This document shows positions 1 to 8,368 of a DNA stretch of 64,000 nt, one piece after another. This DNA comes from Niallia sp. Man26. GTDB lineage: Bacteria > Bacillota > Bacilli > Bacillales > Cytobacillaceae. The stretch's first letter is position 1, and each line of letters opens with the position of its first letter. The stretch is from the NCBI RefSeq assembly GCF_022049065.2, contig NZ_CP095743.1, positions 1,937,001 through 2,001,000 of the forward strand, given 5' to 3'. The translations under genes were made by a program, and so were the position numbers. The notes under the pieces are model-generated. The model did no database searches, was not told the origin of the DNA, and saw only the letters and a list, made by a program, of their open reading frames with translations.

Positions 1-1488
1 CAAAATGTAAGAACCGTTGGCAACCGAGGGCCAACCACATTGGAGAACTATGATTTTTTAGAAAAGATTACGCATTTTGACCGCGAAAAAATCCCTGAAA
101 GGGTTGTTCATGCAAGAGGTGCTGGTGCACATGGTTATTTTGAGTCATACGGCACTGTTGGTGATGAACCTATTTCTAAATACACACGTGCAAAGATTTT
201 CCAAGAAAAAGGCAAGCAGACACCGCTGTTTATCCGTTTTTCCACTGTAGTTCATGGAGTCCATTCTCCAGAGACATTGAGAGATCCACGTGGGTTTGCC
301 ATTAAGTTTTATACAGAAGATGGCAACTGGGATTTAGTCGGGAATAATTTAAAGATTTTCTTTATCCGCGATCCGCTTAAATTCCCAGATATGGTTCATT
401 CCTTCCGACCAGATCCTGTTTCAGGATTGTCTGATCCTGAAAGAATGTTTGACTTCCTTGCATTGACACCAGAATCGATGCATATGATTACCTTTGTATT
501 TTCACCATGGGGCATTCCTGCCAATTACCGGCAAATGCAAGGCTCTGGAGTGCATGCTTATAAATGGGTGAATGCAGAAGGCAAAGCTGTGCTTGTAAAA
601 TATCATTGGGAGCCTAAACAAGGTATCAGAAACTTAACGCAAAAAGAAGCAGATGAAGTTCAAGCGAAAAATTACAGCCATGCAACACAGGATTTATATG
701 AAGCAATTGAAAAAGGCGATTATCCTGAATGGGAGCTTTATGTGCAAATCATGGAGGATGGAGAGCACCCAGAATTGGATTTTGATCCGCTTGATCCTAC
801 AAAGCTTTGGTATAAAGAGGACTACCCTTGGCTTCCAGTCGGCAAAATGGTCTTGAACAAAAATCCAGAGAACTACTTCACAGAAGTGGAACAGGCGGCT
901 TTTGGAACAGGCGTAATCGTCGACGGAATGGACTTTTCCGATGATAAGCTCCTGCAAGGCAGAACTTTCTCTTACTCCGATACACAGCGACACAGAGTGG
1001 GAACAAATTATCTGCAATTACCTATCAAGAGACCGAAAAAACATGTTGCTACTAATCAAGAAGGCGGACAAATGGACTTCCGAACAGAATTCGGCAAACA
1101 CCAAAATCCGCATATTAATTATGAGCCTTCTGTAATCGGCGGCTTAAAAGAAGCAGAAAATCCAGGCAAAGAGCATGAACCATATGTGGAAGGCAATGTA
1201 AAAAGGGAAAAAATCTCTCGTGAAAATAACTTTGGACAAGCTGGCGAAACTTACCGAAGATTTACGGATTTTGAAAGAGATGAGCTTATAAGCAACTTAT
1301 CCTCCGCACTTGCAGCTTGCCGTACAGAAATTCAAGAGAAAATGATCGACATGTGTACAAAGTGTGATGAAGATTACGGAAAACGGATTGCAGAAGCAAT
1401 CCAAAAAATAACAGAAACAAGAGTTGATCAAATGGAAGATGCTGTGCAAACAGCAGAAGATGTGTCACATCCTTCTGATCCTTATTAA
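1..1488 (+). CDS. Catalase, 5'-partial (KatX-like monofunctional haem catalase)
   Basis: Cytoplasmic haem enzyme that dismutates hydrogen peroxide to water and oxygen. The frame is already open at base 1 and the first visible residues ([14 protein letters not shown]) are catalase core, so the true start and probably 30-50 residues lie upstream of the window; the in-frame TTG at 40 is not the start. Seen: distal-side block [20 protein letters not shown] with the catalytic His, the RFSTV and [18 protein letters not shown] core, VGNN with the distal Asn, and the proximal signature [14 protein letters not shown] with the haem-ligand Tyr at about visible residue 325. The SYSDTQ form and the Cys-containing tail recall, from memory, the spore catalase KatX rather than vegetative KatA (AYHDAHRYR). 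A hairpin terminator follows directly. Catalase identity is certain; the subfamily is an inference. Confidence 0.95.
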   Translation, partial: QNVRTVGNRGPTTLENYDFLEKITHFDREKIPERVVHARGAGAHGYFESYGTVGDEPISKYTRAKIFQEKGKQTPLFIRFSTVVHGVHSPETLRDPRGFAIKFYTEDGNWDLVGNNLKIFFIRDPLKFPDMVHSFRPDPVSGLSDPERMFDFLALTPESMHMITFVFSPWGIPANYRQMQGSGVHAYKWVNAEGKAVLVKYHWEPKQGIRNLTQKEADEVQAKNYSHATQDLYEAIEKGDYPEWELYVQIMEDGEHPELDFDPLDPTKLWYKEDYPWLPVGKMVLNKNPENYFTEVEQAAFGTGVIVDGMDFSDDKLLQGRTFSYSDTQRHRVGTNYLQLPIKRPKKHVATNQEGGQMDFRTEFGKHQNPHINYEPSVIGGLKEAENPGKEHEPYVEGNVKREKISRENNFGQAGETYRRFTDFERDELISNLSSALAACRTEIQEKMIDMCTKCDEDYGKRIAEAIQKITETRVDQMEDAVQTAEDVSHPSDPY

Positions 1489-1495
1489 TATCATT

Positions 1496-1525
1496 GCCTG
1501 CTGTGTTTATGACAGCAGGCTTTTT
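1496..1525 (+). terminator. Rho-independent terminator of the catalase gene
   Basis: Perfect 9-bp stem GCCTGCTGT/ACAGCAGGC around a short loop, followed by TTTTT, 8 bases after the catalase stop codon. Confidence 0.85.
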
Positions 1526-1540
1526 CAATGTGTTGTTTTG

Positions 1541-1569
1541 TTGACATAATTCCAAATATATGGTATTAA
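1541..1569 (+). promoter_or_regulatory. SigmaA-type promoter of htpG
   Basis: Consensus -35 TTGACA at 1541-1546, a 17-bp spacer and a -10 TATTAA at 1564-1569. The predicted start site falls at about 1576, at the left edge of the CIRCE element, the arrangement known for HrcA-repressed promoters. Confidence 0.7.
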
Positions 1570-1576
1570 ATAATCG

Positions 1577-1603
1577 TTAGCACTCTGAAGCTTAAAGTGC
1601 TAA
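1577..1603 (+). promoter_or_regulatory. CIRCE operator (HrcA binding site) upstream of htpG
   Basis: TTAGCACTC, nine spacer bases, then AAGTGCTAA. This is the CIRCE inverted repeat TTAGCACTC-N9-GAGTGCTAA with one mismatch, in the right arm. It lies directly after the -10 box and 46 bp before the htpG start codon. HrcA is the known CIRCE-binding heat-shock repressor, so htpG is inferred to belong to the HrcA regulon here. Confidence 0.85.
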
Positions 1604-1648
1604 ACTGGACTACATATTATTCTTACTTTTGAAAGGAGCTATTATTTA

Positions 1649-3526
1649 ATGGTCGAAACAAAAGAATTTAAAGCCGAATCGAAAAGGCTGCTCGAAATGA
1701 TGATTAACTCTATCTACTCACAAAGAGAGGTTTTCTTAAGAGAGCTGATTTCCAATGCCAGTGATGCAATTGATAAAATCTATTACAGAGCATTGTCAGA
1801 TGAAGCCATTACCTTCCATAAAGAAGATTATTATATAAAGATAAAAGCAGATAAGCAAAATCGGACATTGACGATTACGGATACAGGCATCGGGATGACG
1901 AAGGAAGAATTGGAGAATAACTTAGGAACAATTGCTAAAAGCGGTTCTCTGGCCTTTAAAAATGCAAATGAGCTGAAAGACGGCCATGATATTATCGGCC
2001 AATTTGGAGTAGGTTTTTATGCGGCGTTTATGGTAGCAGATGTTGTCACAGTTACATCAAAATCCCTTGACAGTGACACTGCCTACAAGTGGCAATCAAA
2101 GGGAGCGGATGGCTACACAATCGAGGAAACGGCAAAAGAACAGGTTGGAACGGAAATTGTCTTATCATTGAAGGAAAACAGTGAAGATGACCAATACGAC
2201 GAATTTTTAGAAGATTACCGTTTAAAGCAAATCATCAAAAAATATTCAGACTTTATCCGCTATCCAATAAAAATGGATGTGACTACATCTGCTCCAAAAG
2301 AAGGAACAGAGGATGAGTTCGATGAGTTTGTCGAAGAGCAAACTATCAACAGCATGGTGCCAATTTGGAGAAAAAACAAAAGTGAGCTTACAGACGAGGA
2401 TTACCAGCGTTTCTATGAGGACAAACGTTATGGTTTTGACGAGCCTTTGTCACATCTGCATGTAAGTGTAGATGGATCGATTCGCTATAATGCTATTTTG
2501 TATATTCCAGAAAAGACTCCGTTTGACTATTACTCTAAAGAGTACGAAAAAGGACTTGAACTATATTCCAATGGCGTCTTAATCATGGAGAAGTGTGCCG
2601 ATCTGCTCCCTGATTATTTCAGCTTTGTGAAAGGACTCGTAGATTCTGAGGATTTATCCTTGAATATATCACGAGAAATGCTGCAGCATGACAGACAGCT
2701 GAAAAAAATCGAAAAAAATATTACTAAAAAAATTAAAAGTCAATTAAAAGCGCTGCTAAAGGATGAGAGAGAACAATACGAAGCATTTTTCGAATCATTC
2801 GGAAGACAGCTTAAATATGGCGTGTACAGTGACTTTGGTGCCAACAAAGAAATGCTGCAGGATTTACTGCTGTTCTATTCTTCCACAGAGAAGAAGCTCG
2901 TATCCTTAGATGAATATCTATCGAGAATGCCAGAGGAGCAAAAATACATTTACTATGCAACGGGAGATTCTATCGACAGAATAAGCAAGCTTCCACAAAC
3001 AGAAGCAGTAGCGGAAAAAGGCTATGAAATACTTTACTTCACAGATGATATTGATGAATTTTCCATCAAGATGCTGCGTGTTTTTAATGACAAAGAATTT
3101 AAATCCGTTTCTGCAAGTGATCTTGGGATTGATGAGGATAATAAAGACACAGCAGATGCTGAGGAAGAAAACAAACCATTGTTAGACTTTATGAAGGAAG
3201 CTCTTAGCGGCAAGGTCAAGGATGTTAAAATATCTACACGCCTTAAGTCTCATCCAGTCTGTTTATCAACAAGCGGCGAATTGACGATTGAAATGGAAAA
3301 GGTTCTTAACTTGATGCCTGACAGCCAAGGCGTCCAGGCAGAAAAGGTGCTTGAAATTAACAAGAACCACACTGTCTTTCAATCATTAAAAACAGCGTTA
3401 GAAGCAGATAAAGAGAAGCTTAGCCTTTATACGAATCTGCTGTATAATCAAGCATTGCTGATTGAAGGACTTCCAATTGAAGACCCAGTTGACTTCACTA
3501 ATAATATTTGCAAAATCATGGATTAA
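1649..3526 (+). CDS. htpG: Molecular chaperone HtpG (bacterial Hsp90)
   Basis: Cytoplasmic ATP-dependent chaperone acting as a dimer. The 625 residues are full length for bacterial Hsp90. The N-terminal GHKL ATPase domain shows the Hsp90 motifs [10 protein letters not shown] (Mg-ATP Asn), [19 protein letters not shown] and [16 protein letters not shown]. The middle domain contains the [10 protein letters not shown] segment with the catalytic-loop Arg, and the C-terminal third is the dimerisation region. The ATG at 1649 follows AAAGGAG with normal spacing. The gene is monocistronic: it has its own promoter with CIRCE and a hairpin terminator directly downstream. In B. subtilis htpG is described as independent of HrcA, so the operator makes the control here different from that model. 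Confidence 0.97.
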   Translation: MVETKEFKAESKRLLEMMINSIYSQREVFLRELISNASDAIDKIYYRALSDEAITFHKEDYYIKIKADKQNRTLTITDTGIGMTKEELENNLGTIAKSGSLAFKNANELKDGHDIIGQFGVGFYAAFMVADVVTVTSKSLDSDTAYKWQSKGADGYTIEETAKEQVGTEIVLSLKENSEDDQYDEFLEDYRLKQIIKKYSDFIRYPIKMDVTTSAPKEGTEDEFDEFVEEQTINSMVPIWRKNKSELTDEDYQRFYEDKRYGFDEPLSHLHVSVDGSIRYNAILYIPEKTPFDYYSKEYEKGLELYSNGVLIMEKCADLLPDYFSFVKGLVDSEDLSLNISREMLQHDRQLKKIEKNITKKIKSQLKALLKDEREQYEAFFESFGRQLKYGVYSDFGANKEMLQDLLLFYSSTEKKLVSLDEYLSRMPEEQKYIYYATGDSIDRISKLPQTEAVAEKGYEILYFTDDIDEFSIKMLRVFNDKEFKSVSASDLGIDEDNKDTADAEEENKPLLDFMKEALSGKVKDVKISTRLKSHPVCLSTSGELTIEMEKVLNLMPDSQGVQAEKVLEINKNHTVFQSLKTALEADKEKLSLYTNLLYNQALLIEGLPIEDPVDFTNNICKIMD

Positions 3527-3540
3527 TATAAAGTTAAAAG

Positions 3541-3564
3541 CAGCCTGTCTTGCAGGCTGTTTTT
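3541..3564 (+). terminator. Rho-independent terminator of htpG
   Basis: Stem CAGCCTG/CAGGCTG with a 5-nt loop, followed by TTTTT, 14 bases after the htpG stop codon. Confidence 0.85.
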
Positions 3565-3578
3565 AACTGCATTAAATA

Positions 3579-3607
3579 TTGACAAAATATTATTTTTGTG
3601 ATATGAT
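3579..3607 (+). promoter_or_regulatory. SigmaA-type promoter of the MBL-fold hydrolase gene
   Basis: Perfect -35 TTGACA (3579-3584), 17-bp spacer, and -10 TATGAT (3602-3607). It implies a 5' untranslated region of about 70 nt before the GTG start at 3686. Confidence 0.75.
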
Positions 3608-3685
3608 TAAATATTTTATATTTGACTGAATTCCCTGAATATACCATAATGAAATAGTAAAATAACGGTAAAGGGGAGAAAACAA

Positions 3686-4399
3686 GTGACTGTAAATTGG
3701 AATTTAAGAGCATTAGAGATTAATCTTGGCGGCTTTACTATTTTTCCTACACTGATTTGGAATGAAAAGACGGCGATATTAGTCGATACTGGGATGCCAG
3801 GCTTGCTTCCTGTATTTAAAAATGAAATGTCAAAACTAGATGTTCCTTTTGAAAGGCTGTCAGCAATTATCCTAACACATCAAGACCTAGACCATATCGG
3901 CAGTCTGCCTGAATTGACAACAGTAAACCCTAATTTGTCTGTATTTGCTCATGAAGTGGAAAAACCTTATATAGAAGGAGAACTCCCCCTTATTAAGATG
4001 AACGGTGAAAATATGACAGCAGAAAAATGGGCGGCTATTCCAGATGCTTTGAAGCCGCTTTATGAAAACCCGCCATCAGCGAAAGTGACAAATACTCTTG
4101 AAGACGGTGCTGAGGTAGAGGGATTTCCTGGCATTGAAGTCATTGCTACACCTGGTCATACACCTGGCCATGTGAGCCTTTATGTTAAACAAACAAAAAC
4201 ATTGATTGCTGGTGATGCACTGACTTGTTCGGACGGCAACTTACTAGGACCAGCACCTCAGCATACATTGAATATGGATGAAGCACTAGCATCTGTTGCA
4301 AAACTTTTAAACTATGATATTGAAACAGTCATCTGCTATCATGGCGGTATCGTATCAGGAAAAATACTGCAACAATTAACAGAAATTATAGGTAAGTAA
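3686..4399 (+). CDS. MBL-fold metallo-hydrolase
   Basis: Predicted cytoplasmic metal-dependent hydrolase of the metallo-beta-lactamase superfamily (237 aa); the substrate cannot be read from sequence. The metal motif is LTHQDLDHIG, in which the second His of the usual HxHxDH is Asp, a variant seen in several Bacillus MBL proteins. Later ligands are visible in ATPGHTPGHVSLYV (His), IAGDAL (bridging Asp) and CYHGG (His). There is no signal peptide. The start is GTG, chosen because AAGGGGAG lies 7-8 bases upstream and no in-frame ATG precedes the conserved N-terminus. It converges with the YhfW-type gene across a strong shared terminator. Confidence 0.85.
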   Translation: MTVNWNLRALEINLGGFTIFPTLIWNEKTAILVDTGMPGLLPVFKNEMSKLDVPFERLSAIILTHQDLDHIGSLPELTTVNPNLSVFAHEVEKPYIEGELPLIKMNGENMTAEKWAAIPDALKPLYENPPSAKVTNTLEDGAEVEGFPGIEVIATPGHTPGHVSLYVKQTKTLIAGDALTCSDGNLLGPAPQHTLNMDEALASVAKLLNYDIETVICYHGGIVSGKILQQLTEIIGK

Positions 4400-4400
4400 A

Positions 4401-4438
4401 AAAACAGGACAGGAAAACATGTTTTCCTGTCCTGTTTT
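4401..4438. terminator. Bidirectional terminator between convergent genes
   Basis: Perfect 18-bp inverted repeat (AAAACAGGACAGGAAAAC, 2-nt centre, then its complement). An A run on the left and a T run on the right let it serve the MBL gene on the plus strand and the oxidoreductase gene on the minus strand. Confidence 0.9.
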
Positions 4439-4442
4439 TATG

Positions 4443-5939
4443 TTATTGATATTTTTGCAGCGGTTTATCGGCAGGGCCTTCCAGCACTTCGCCATCATAA
4501 GAGAATCTCGAGCCGTGACACGGGCAATCCCATGATTTTTCCCCATTATTCCAAGCGACCTCACAGCCAAGATGGGTGCAGGTTGTATCAACCATATGAA
4601 CATTGCCATCAGTGTCTTTATAACAGCCAATTTTTTTTCCGTTTATGCGGAGAATGGATGCTTCATCTGGAGACAATTCCTCCTCATCGCTGGCAGGTTT
4701 CAGCTTTCCGCCAATAAGATGCTTTGCAACATCTAAATTTATGCTGATGAATTTTCGCAAAGATGGGTCAGAATAAAAACGGGAAGGAGCATACAACTCC
4801 TCGTATGGATTTTGTTTACCTTCAACCATATCAACAAGCAACAAAGCTGCTGCTATCCCGTTTGTAATGCCCCATTTCCGATAGCCTGTGGCTACATAAA
4901 TCGAGTCATGCCCCTTTTTAATAAGTCCTACATATGGGATCTTATCAAGTGTAATCAAGTCTTGTGCCGACCATTCATAATATACCTTTTCACTGTTAAG
5001 AACCTCTCGTCCAAACGCTTTAAGTGCTTCATAATGCTTAGTAGTATCTTCATCCTGTCCCGTTTTATGGCTGTCTCCGCTAATTAAAATTAATCTTTTG
5101 CCGTCATGTGAAACCGGACGGAGCGATCTTGAAGGAGTATCAGCACTGTAGTACATACCGCCAGGATATTTATCTGCTTCCTCCACAGCAACGACATAAG
5201 ATCTTTTTGGATACATACGGGCAAAATAAAAGCCATTTGCATCATAAAAAGGAAAGTGAGAGGCGCTGATTACCTTATCTGCATGTACCTTGTAGCCGTC
5301 CCTAGTAACTACTGCTTTTTTCTCCTGTTGTTCCTCCACATCTGTTGCTGTTGTCTGTTCAAATATTGTTACATTATCCATTTTATCTAGTAATTCTTTG
5401 AAAAACAGAAGTGGGTGGAATTGATACTGATTTTTCATTACTAATGCGGCCTTCACTTCAATTGGAAAAGGTATGGACTCACGCAGTTCACAATCTATGC
5501 CAATTTCTTTGTAGGCAGCATGCTCTTTCATTACCTTATTTTCATATTCATCAGATACTGCATAAAGGATAGCATCATGTTTCTCTAGTCCACAGTCGAT
5601 ATTTAATTGTTCAGCTGCTGTTTTTATAAATTCCATGGCGTTATGATTTGCTTCATAATAGAGCTTCGCTTTTTTTAATCCCATGTTTTGCTTCAATTCA
5701 TCATAAATAAGTCCATGCTGCGCCGTAATTTTTGCTGTCGTGTATCCTGTTGTTCCACTCATCAAGCTATCAGCTTCCAGCAGTGTGACACGACGTCCTT
5801 TTTTTCCAAGTAAATAGGCGGCAGTTAAACCAGTAATACCTCCGCCGACAATACAAATCTCTGTTTCATGATCGTTAGTGAGCTTAGGAAAGGAAGGAAG
5901 TTTAATTGTATCCCTCCATAATGATTCATGCTTGTCCAT
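4443..5939 (-). CDS. yhfW: FAD-dependent oxidoreductase with C-terminal Rieske [2Fe-2S] domain (YhfW type)
   Basis: Two-domain redox protein (498 aa) matching my memory of B. subtilis YhfW. The N-terminal DAO-type FAD domain carries the dinucleotide-binding motif CIVGGGITGLTAAYLL near residue 30 and the typical GTTGYTTAKITAQHG block. The last 80 or so residues form a Rieske domain with CTHLGC and CPCHGSRF, the paired Cys-x-His ligands of a 2Fe-2S cluster. The donor and substrate are unknown. The ATG at 5939 was preferred to an in-frame ATG 15 codons upstream because AAGGAG sits 10 bases before it, while the upper ATG has no such site. No signal peptide, so cytoplasmic. It is monocistronic. 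Confidence 0.9.
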   Translation of the reverse strand: MDKHESLWRDTIKLPSFPKLTNDHETEICIVGGGITGLTAAYLLGKKGRRVTLLEADSLMSGTTGYTTAKITAQHGLIYDELKQNMGLKKAKLYYEANHNAMEFIKTAAEQLNIDCGLEKHDAILYAVSDEYENKVMKEHAAYKEIGIDCELRESIPFPIEVKAALVMKNQYQFHPLLFFKELLDKMDNVTIFEQTTATDVEEQQEKKAVVTRDGYKVHADKVISASHFPFYDANGFYFARMYPKRSYVVAVEEADKYPGGMYYSADTPSRSLRPVSHDGKRLILISGDSHKTGQDEDTTKHYEALKAFGREVLNSEKVYYEWSAQDLITLDKIPYVGLIKKGHDSIYVATGYRKWGITNGIAAALLLVDMVEGKQNPYEELYAPSRFYSDPSLRKFISINLDVAKHLIGGKLKPASDEEELSPDEASILRINGKKIGCYKDTDGNVHMVDTTCTHLGCEVAWNNGEKSWDCPCHGSRFSYDGEVLEGPADKPLQKYQ

Positions 5940-6154
5940 AACCATCCATCTCCTTACTATGTCTTTTCCTTCTATGTTTCCCAAAACAGGAAATAAAAAA
6001 CATTAATATCCTACCAGGAAATAAGTCGTATTCCTTGAAAGCTATACTGCTCCAAGTTATAGTAAAATAGCACTATTTTAGATTTATTATTTAAAGTTGA
6101 TTAAATTAGAACGATAAACGACTAGACAAAGAGATGAACAGGAGGAAATGAATC

Positions 6155-7228
6155 GTGGTTTGTGATGTTTGTAAACCGAGTACTAAAGGCTATAGTGTCT
6201 TCTTTCCAGATGCTCACTCAATGAACGTGCTCCTTAAATATTTAAAGGGCAGCTCGCCTGATGCATTCAAAATCGTGAATACTTGCACAGTCTGGCTACT
6301 AGAACCAGTCTTTTTTTCTTTTGTCGATTACGCAGCTGTACACCTCGGCGAATACGGAATAACAGCTGCAGAAGCTGATATATGGAATCCGGATAAAAAT
6401 AAGAGCAGAAAAAAACCAATTCATCTATTCACAGAAGAAAGGGAGGCTGCTTGGATAGATCAGGTTATAGAAGAAAACAGGATTATCACACATTATCAGC
6501 CAATTGTCCGGATAGAAGACAGCAAACCGATAATTTATGGACATGAGCTGTTATCAAGAGGACTTGATGAATACGGGGCAATAATCCCTCCTAATAAACT
6601 GTTTGAGGCAGCGAGCTTGCGCAACCGCGTATTTTCATTAGATCGAGCTTGCCGTCTCCAATCTGTCCGCAATGCAGGCGTTGTAAAAGATAAGCTTGTT
6701 TTTATTAACTTTATCCCGACAGCTATTTATGTACCGGAGCACTGTCTTGCAAGTACATTTGCTTTAATTAAGGAACTTGGTGTGAAGCCATCACAAGTAG
6801 TATTTGAAGTAGTTGAAACAGATGACGTGCAAAATCTCGATCATTTAAAGTCTATTCTTGCTTATTATCGAAAACATGGTTTTAAGTATGCACTTGACGA
6901 TGTGGGAACAGGCTATAACCAGATAGACAAATTGGAAAAAATGGAACCTGACGTTGTGAAGCTTGCGATTGAATATGTAAATGGTGTGAGCAAAGATTCA
7001 CAGAAGCAACAGTTAGCACAAGAGGTGCTAATTCGCAGCAAAAGAATTGGTGCGCTCGCGCTCGCTGAAGGTGTTGAGCATATGGAAGACTTTCACTTTC
7101 TACAGGAAATGGGTTATGATCTGTTTCAAGGTTATTTATTTTCAAAACCTGCACAAAAACCGATGAGTGACACAGAGCTGATAGAAACGTTAAAGGAACA
7201 TGAGAATATATTGACATTAACTTCATAA
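6155..7228 (+). CDS. EAL-domain protein (putative c-di-GMP phosphodiesterase)
   Basis: 357 aa: an N-terminal region of about 95 residues with a CDVC pair near the start, then an EAL domain. Motifs follow the family order: YGHELLSRG (EAL signature as ELL), VFINFIPTA (Asn), FEVVE (Glu), ALDDVGTGYN (in place of DDFGTG), DVVKL (Lys), LAEGVE and DLFQGYLFSKP. The metal-binding and catalytic acidic residues appear present, so phosphodiesterase activity is plausible, though ELL and DDVG deviate from active enzymes. There is no membrane segment. The GTG start is chosen because GGAGG lies nine bases upstream; the nearby ATG at 6148 runs into a stop after five codons. It is followed by the SAM-I riboswitch region. 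Confidence 0.85.
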   Translation: MVCDVCKPSTKGYSVFFPDAHSMNVLLKYLKGSSPDAFKIVNTCTVWLLEPVFFSFVDYAAVHLGEYGITAAEADIWNPDKNKSRKKPIHLFTEEREAAWIDQVIEENRIITHYQPIVRIEDSKPIIYGHELLSRGLDEYGAIIPPNKLFEAASLRNRVFSLDRACRLQSVRNAGVVKDKLVFINFIPTAIYVPEHCLASTFALIKELGVKPSQVVFEVVETDDVQNLDHLKSILAYYRKHGFKYALDDVGTGYNQIDKLEKMEPDVVKLAIEYVNGVSKDSQKQQLAQEVLIRSKRIGALALAEGVEHMEDFHFLQEMGYDLFQGYLFSKPAQKPMSDTELIETLKEHENILTLTS

Positions 7229-7239
7229 TATGATTAAAT
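7211..7239 (+). promoter_or_regulatory. Possible promoter for the SAM-I riboswitch transcript
   Basis: TTGACA at 7211-7216, inside the last codons of the EAL gene, then 17 bp and TTAAAT at 7234-7239. The -10 is a 4 of 6 match. The position suits a transcript starting about 20 nt before the riboswitch. Confidence 0.45.
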
Positions 7240-7264
7240 AAAATCCAAATATTATATTTCAAAA

Positions 7265-7380
7265 CTTATCCAGAGAGGTGGAGGGAACTGGCCCTATGAA
7301 ACCTCGGCAGCGGGTTCATCTTACGAGATGAATACTGTGCCAATTCCAAGGACGCGATTATTCGGTCTTACAGATAAGAG
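7265..7380 (+). promoter_or_regulatory. SAM-I (S-box) riboswitch
   Basis: The SAM-I core is recognisable: CTTATCCAGAGAGGTGGAGG, GAACTGGCCCTATGAAACC and CGGCAGC, closing with GATAAGAG, which pairs with CTTATC to form helix P1. The 3' strand of P1 continues as AAGAGGA (7376-7382). That stretch can also pair with TCCTCTT (7425-7431) in the downstream terminator, giving the expected antiterminator. S-adenosylmethionine binding would thus favour termination. Switch identity is secure from the conserved blocks; the gene it controls is unusual. Confidence 0.95.
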
Positions 7381-7422
7381 GAAGAAATGCATGGTTGCAC
7401 GAACTAAGTGTATGAATGATAC

Positions 7423-7454
7423 AGTCCTCTTCTGTCAAGAAGAGGACTTTTTTA
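7423..7454 (+). terminator. Riboswitch-controlled intrinsic terminator
   Basis: Perfect 11-bp stem AGTCCTCTTCT/AGAAGAGGACT with a GTCA loop, followed by a T run. It lies 42 nt after the SAM-I aptamer and 50 nt before the FbpA-like start codon. Confidence 0.9.
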
Positions 7455-7504
7455 TTTCCTTCCTATAAAAGACGAAAATCGAATAGTAACAGGAGGCAGA
7501 AATA

Positions 7505-7666
7505 ATGGGGTTTGACAACGCTCAATATAGTGACGAAAAAGACTTGCTGATTGAAAAGCTGATTGCACTCGGTATATATAAGAAGGAATCACTGCACCTT
7601 TTTGAATTATCGGTCTCAGAGCTAGAAGAAGTGTATGAGAAAGCAGCTTGTGACAATCAGTGTTAA
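7505..7666 (+). CDS. FbpA-like small protein (Fur-regulated basic protein family)
   Basis: A 53-residue gene with a good ribosome-binding site (AGGAGG, spacing about 9). The segment LIEKLIALGIYKKESLHLFE followed by LSVSELEEVYEK resembles the FbpA family, small Bacillus proteins that in B. subtilis are Fur-controlled and act with the iron-sparing small RNA FsrA. This copy is acidic rather than basic and ends in CDNQC, giving two Cys near the C-terminus. No Fur-box-like sequence is seen before it. Its leader is instead the SAM-I riboswitch and terminator. The gene assignment rests on remembered family sequence; coding potential is well supported by the start, the frame and the match. Confidence 0.75.
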   Translation: MGFDNAQYSDEKDLLIEKLIALGIYKKESLHLFELSVSELEEVYEKAACDNQC

Positions 7667-7748
7667 ATATGCCAGGCATATCTGTTTCAACTTGTGCCTA
7701 TAAAATAGTAGAATGGAACAGGATTAATAAAAAGGCTGGTGCCCAAAA

Positions 7749-8132
7749 ATGAACAGGCTGGCAAAATATATAACAGCAATCCTAATATGCATATTGATCG
7801 GATTATCTTCCAGATATACAGCCTTTTATCCGCAAGTGATTCAATCCCATCTTGGTGATGTAATCTGGGCTAGTATGATTTATTTTGGTTTAAGGCTCTT
7901 TGTTAAGAAAAATCATTATCTATTTTCCATCCTGCTCGCACTGTTATTTTGCTGGCTGATTGAATTTAGTCAATTATATCAAGGAGATTGGCTGGTTGAA
8001 ATCCGTAATACATTGCTTGGTGGACTTATCCTTGGCAAGGGTTTTCTGTGGATTGATTTACTTCGTTACACAGTCGGAGTAGCACTGGCATATTGGGTAG
8101 ATCGGAATCTTTTGCATAAGCAAGCTGCCTAG
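7749..8132 (+). CDS. DUF2809 family membrane protein
   Basis: 127-aa integral membrane protein with four predicted hydrophobic segments. It fits DUF2809: SSRYTAFYPQVIQSHLGDVI near the N-terminus, IEFSQLYQGDWL in the centre and LGGLILGKGFLWIDLLRYTVG towards the end. The function of the family is unknown. The ATG at 7749 has only a weak upstream AAAGG. It lies 82 bp after the FbpA-like gene with no terminator between, so it may be read from the SAM-riboswitch transcript, although an internal promoter cannot be excluded. Confidence 0.8.
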   Translation: MNRLAKYITAILICILIGLSSRYTAFYPQVIQSHLGDVIWASMIYFGLRLFVKKNHYLFSILLALLFCWLIEFSQLYQGDWLVEIRNTLLGGLILGKGFLWIDLLRYTVGVALAYWVDRNLLHKQAA

Positions 8133-8167
8133 TTGATCTTTTAAAAATTTGGCAGTTATTTTCTGAT

Positions 8168-8195
8168 TTGTGTTTTCATTATTTTACGATATAAT
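8168..8195 (+). promoter_or_regulatory. Promoter of the queCDE operon
   Basis: Perfect -10 TATAAT at 8190-8195 with a weak -35 (TTGTGT, 16-bp spacer). It gives a start site at about 8202, some 48 nt before the preQ1 aptamer. Confidence 0.6.
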
Positions 8196-8249
8196 AGTGA
8201 TTGAGTTTTTTAACAGTCAAAGGCATTATGCCGCTTAATATTAGATCGG

Positions 8250-8283
8250 AGAGGTTGTAGCCCCCCTCTTAAAAAAAACTAAG
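8250..8283 (+). promoter_or_regulatory. PreQ1-I riboswitch
   Basis: AGAGGTTGTAGC, a C-rich stretch CCCCCTCTT, an A tract, then AACTAAG. This is the compact preQ1-I pseudoknot: P1 is formed by GAGAGG/CCTCTT, and the 3' tail pairs back into the loop. It lies directly before an intrinsic terminator and the queuosine precursor genes, as in the known ykvJKLM (queC) leader of B. subtilis. Binding of 7-aminomethyl-7-deazaguanine would lower expression. Confidence 0.93.
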
Positions 8284-8289
8284 AAGAAG

Positions 8290-8322
8290 CAGCACTTCTA
8301 TCTTGGAGTGCTGTTTTTTTTT
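8290..8322 (+). terminator. PreQ1-controlled terminator
   Basis: Nine-pair stem (CAGCACTTC/GGAGTGCTG, one G-T pair) with a run of nine T, 7 nt after the preQ1-I aptamer and 46 nt before the queC start. Confidence 0.85.
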
Positions 8323-8368
8323 GTAATTGGGCATTAGTTGTAATGGTAGAAAGGGAGTATTTTTATTT

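Noticed and set aside
40..42. TTG as catalase start
   Set aside because: The 13 codons before it are catalase sequence ([11 protein letters not shown]), so the gene enters the window from outside.
7452..7679. Antisense frame of 75 codons over the FbpA-like gene
   Set aside because: No ribosome-binding site, and the opposite strand carries the conserved FbpA-like sequence with riboswitch leader.
8327..8368. Longer N-terminus for queC from a TTG
   Set aside because: It begins directly after the riboswitch terminator, lacks a ribosome-binding site and adds residues not found in QueC proteins.
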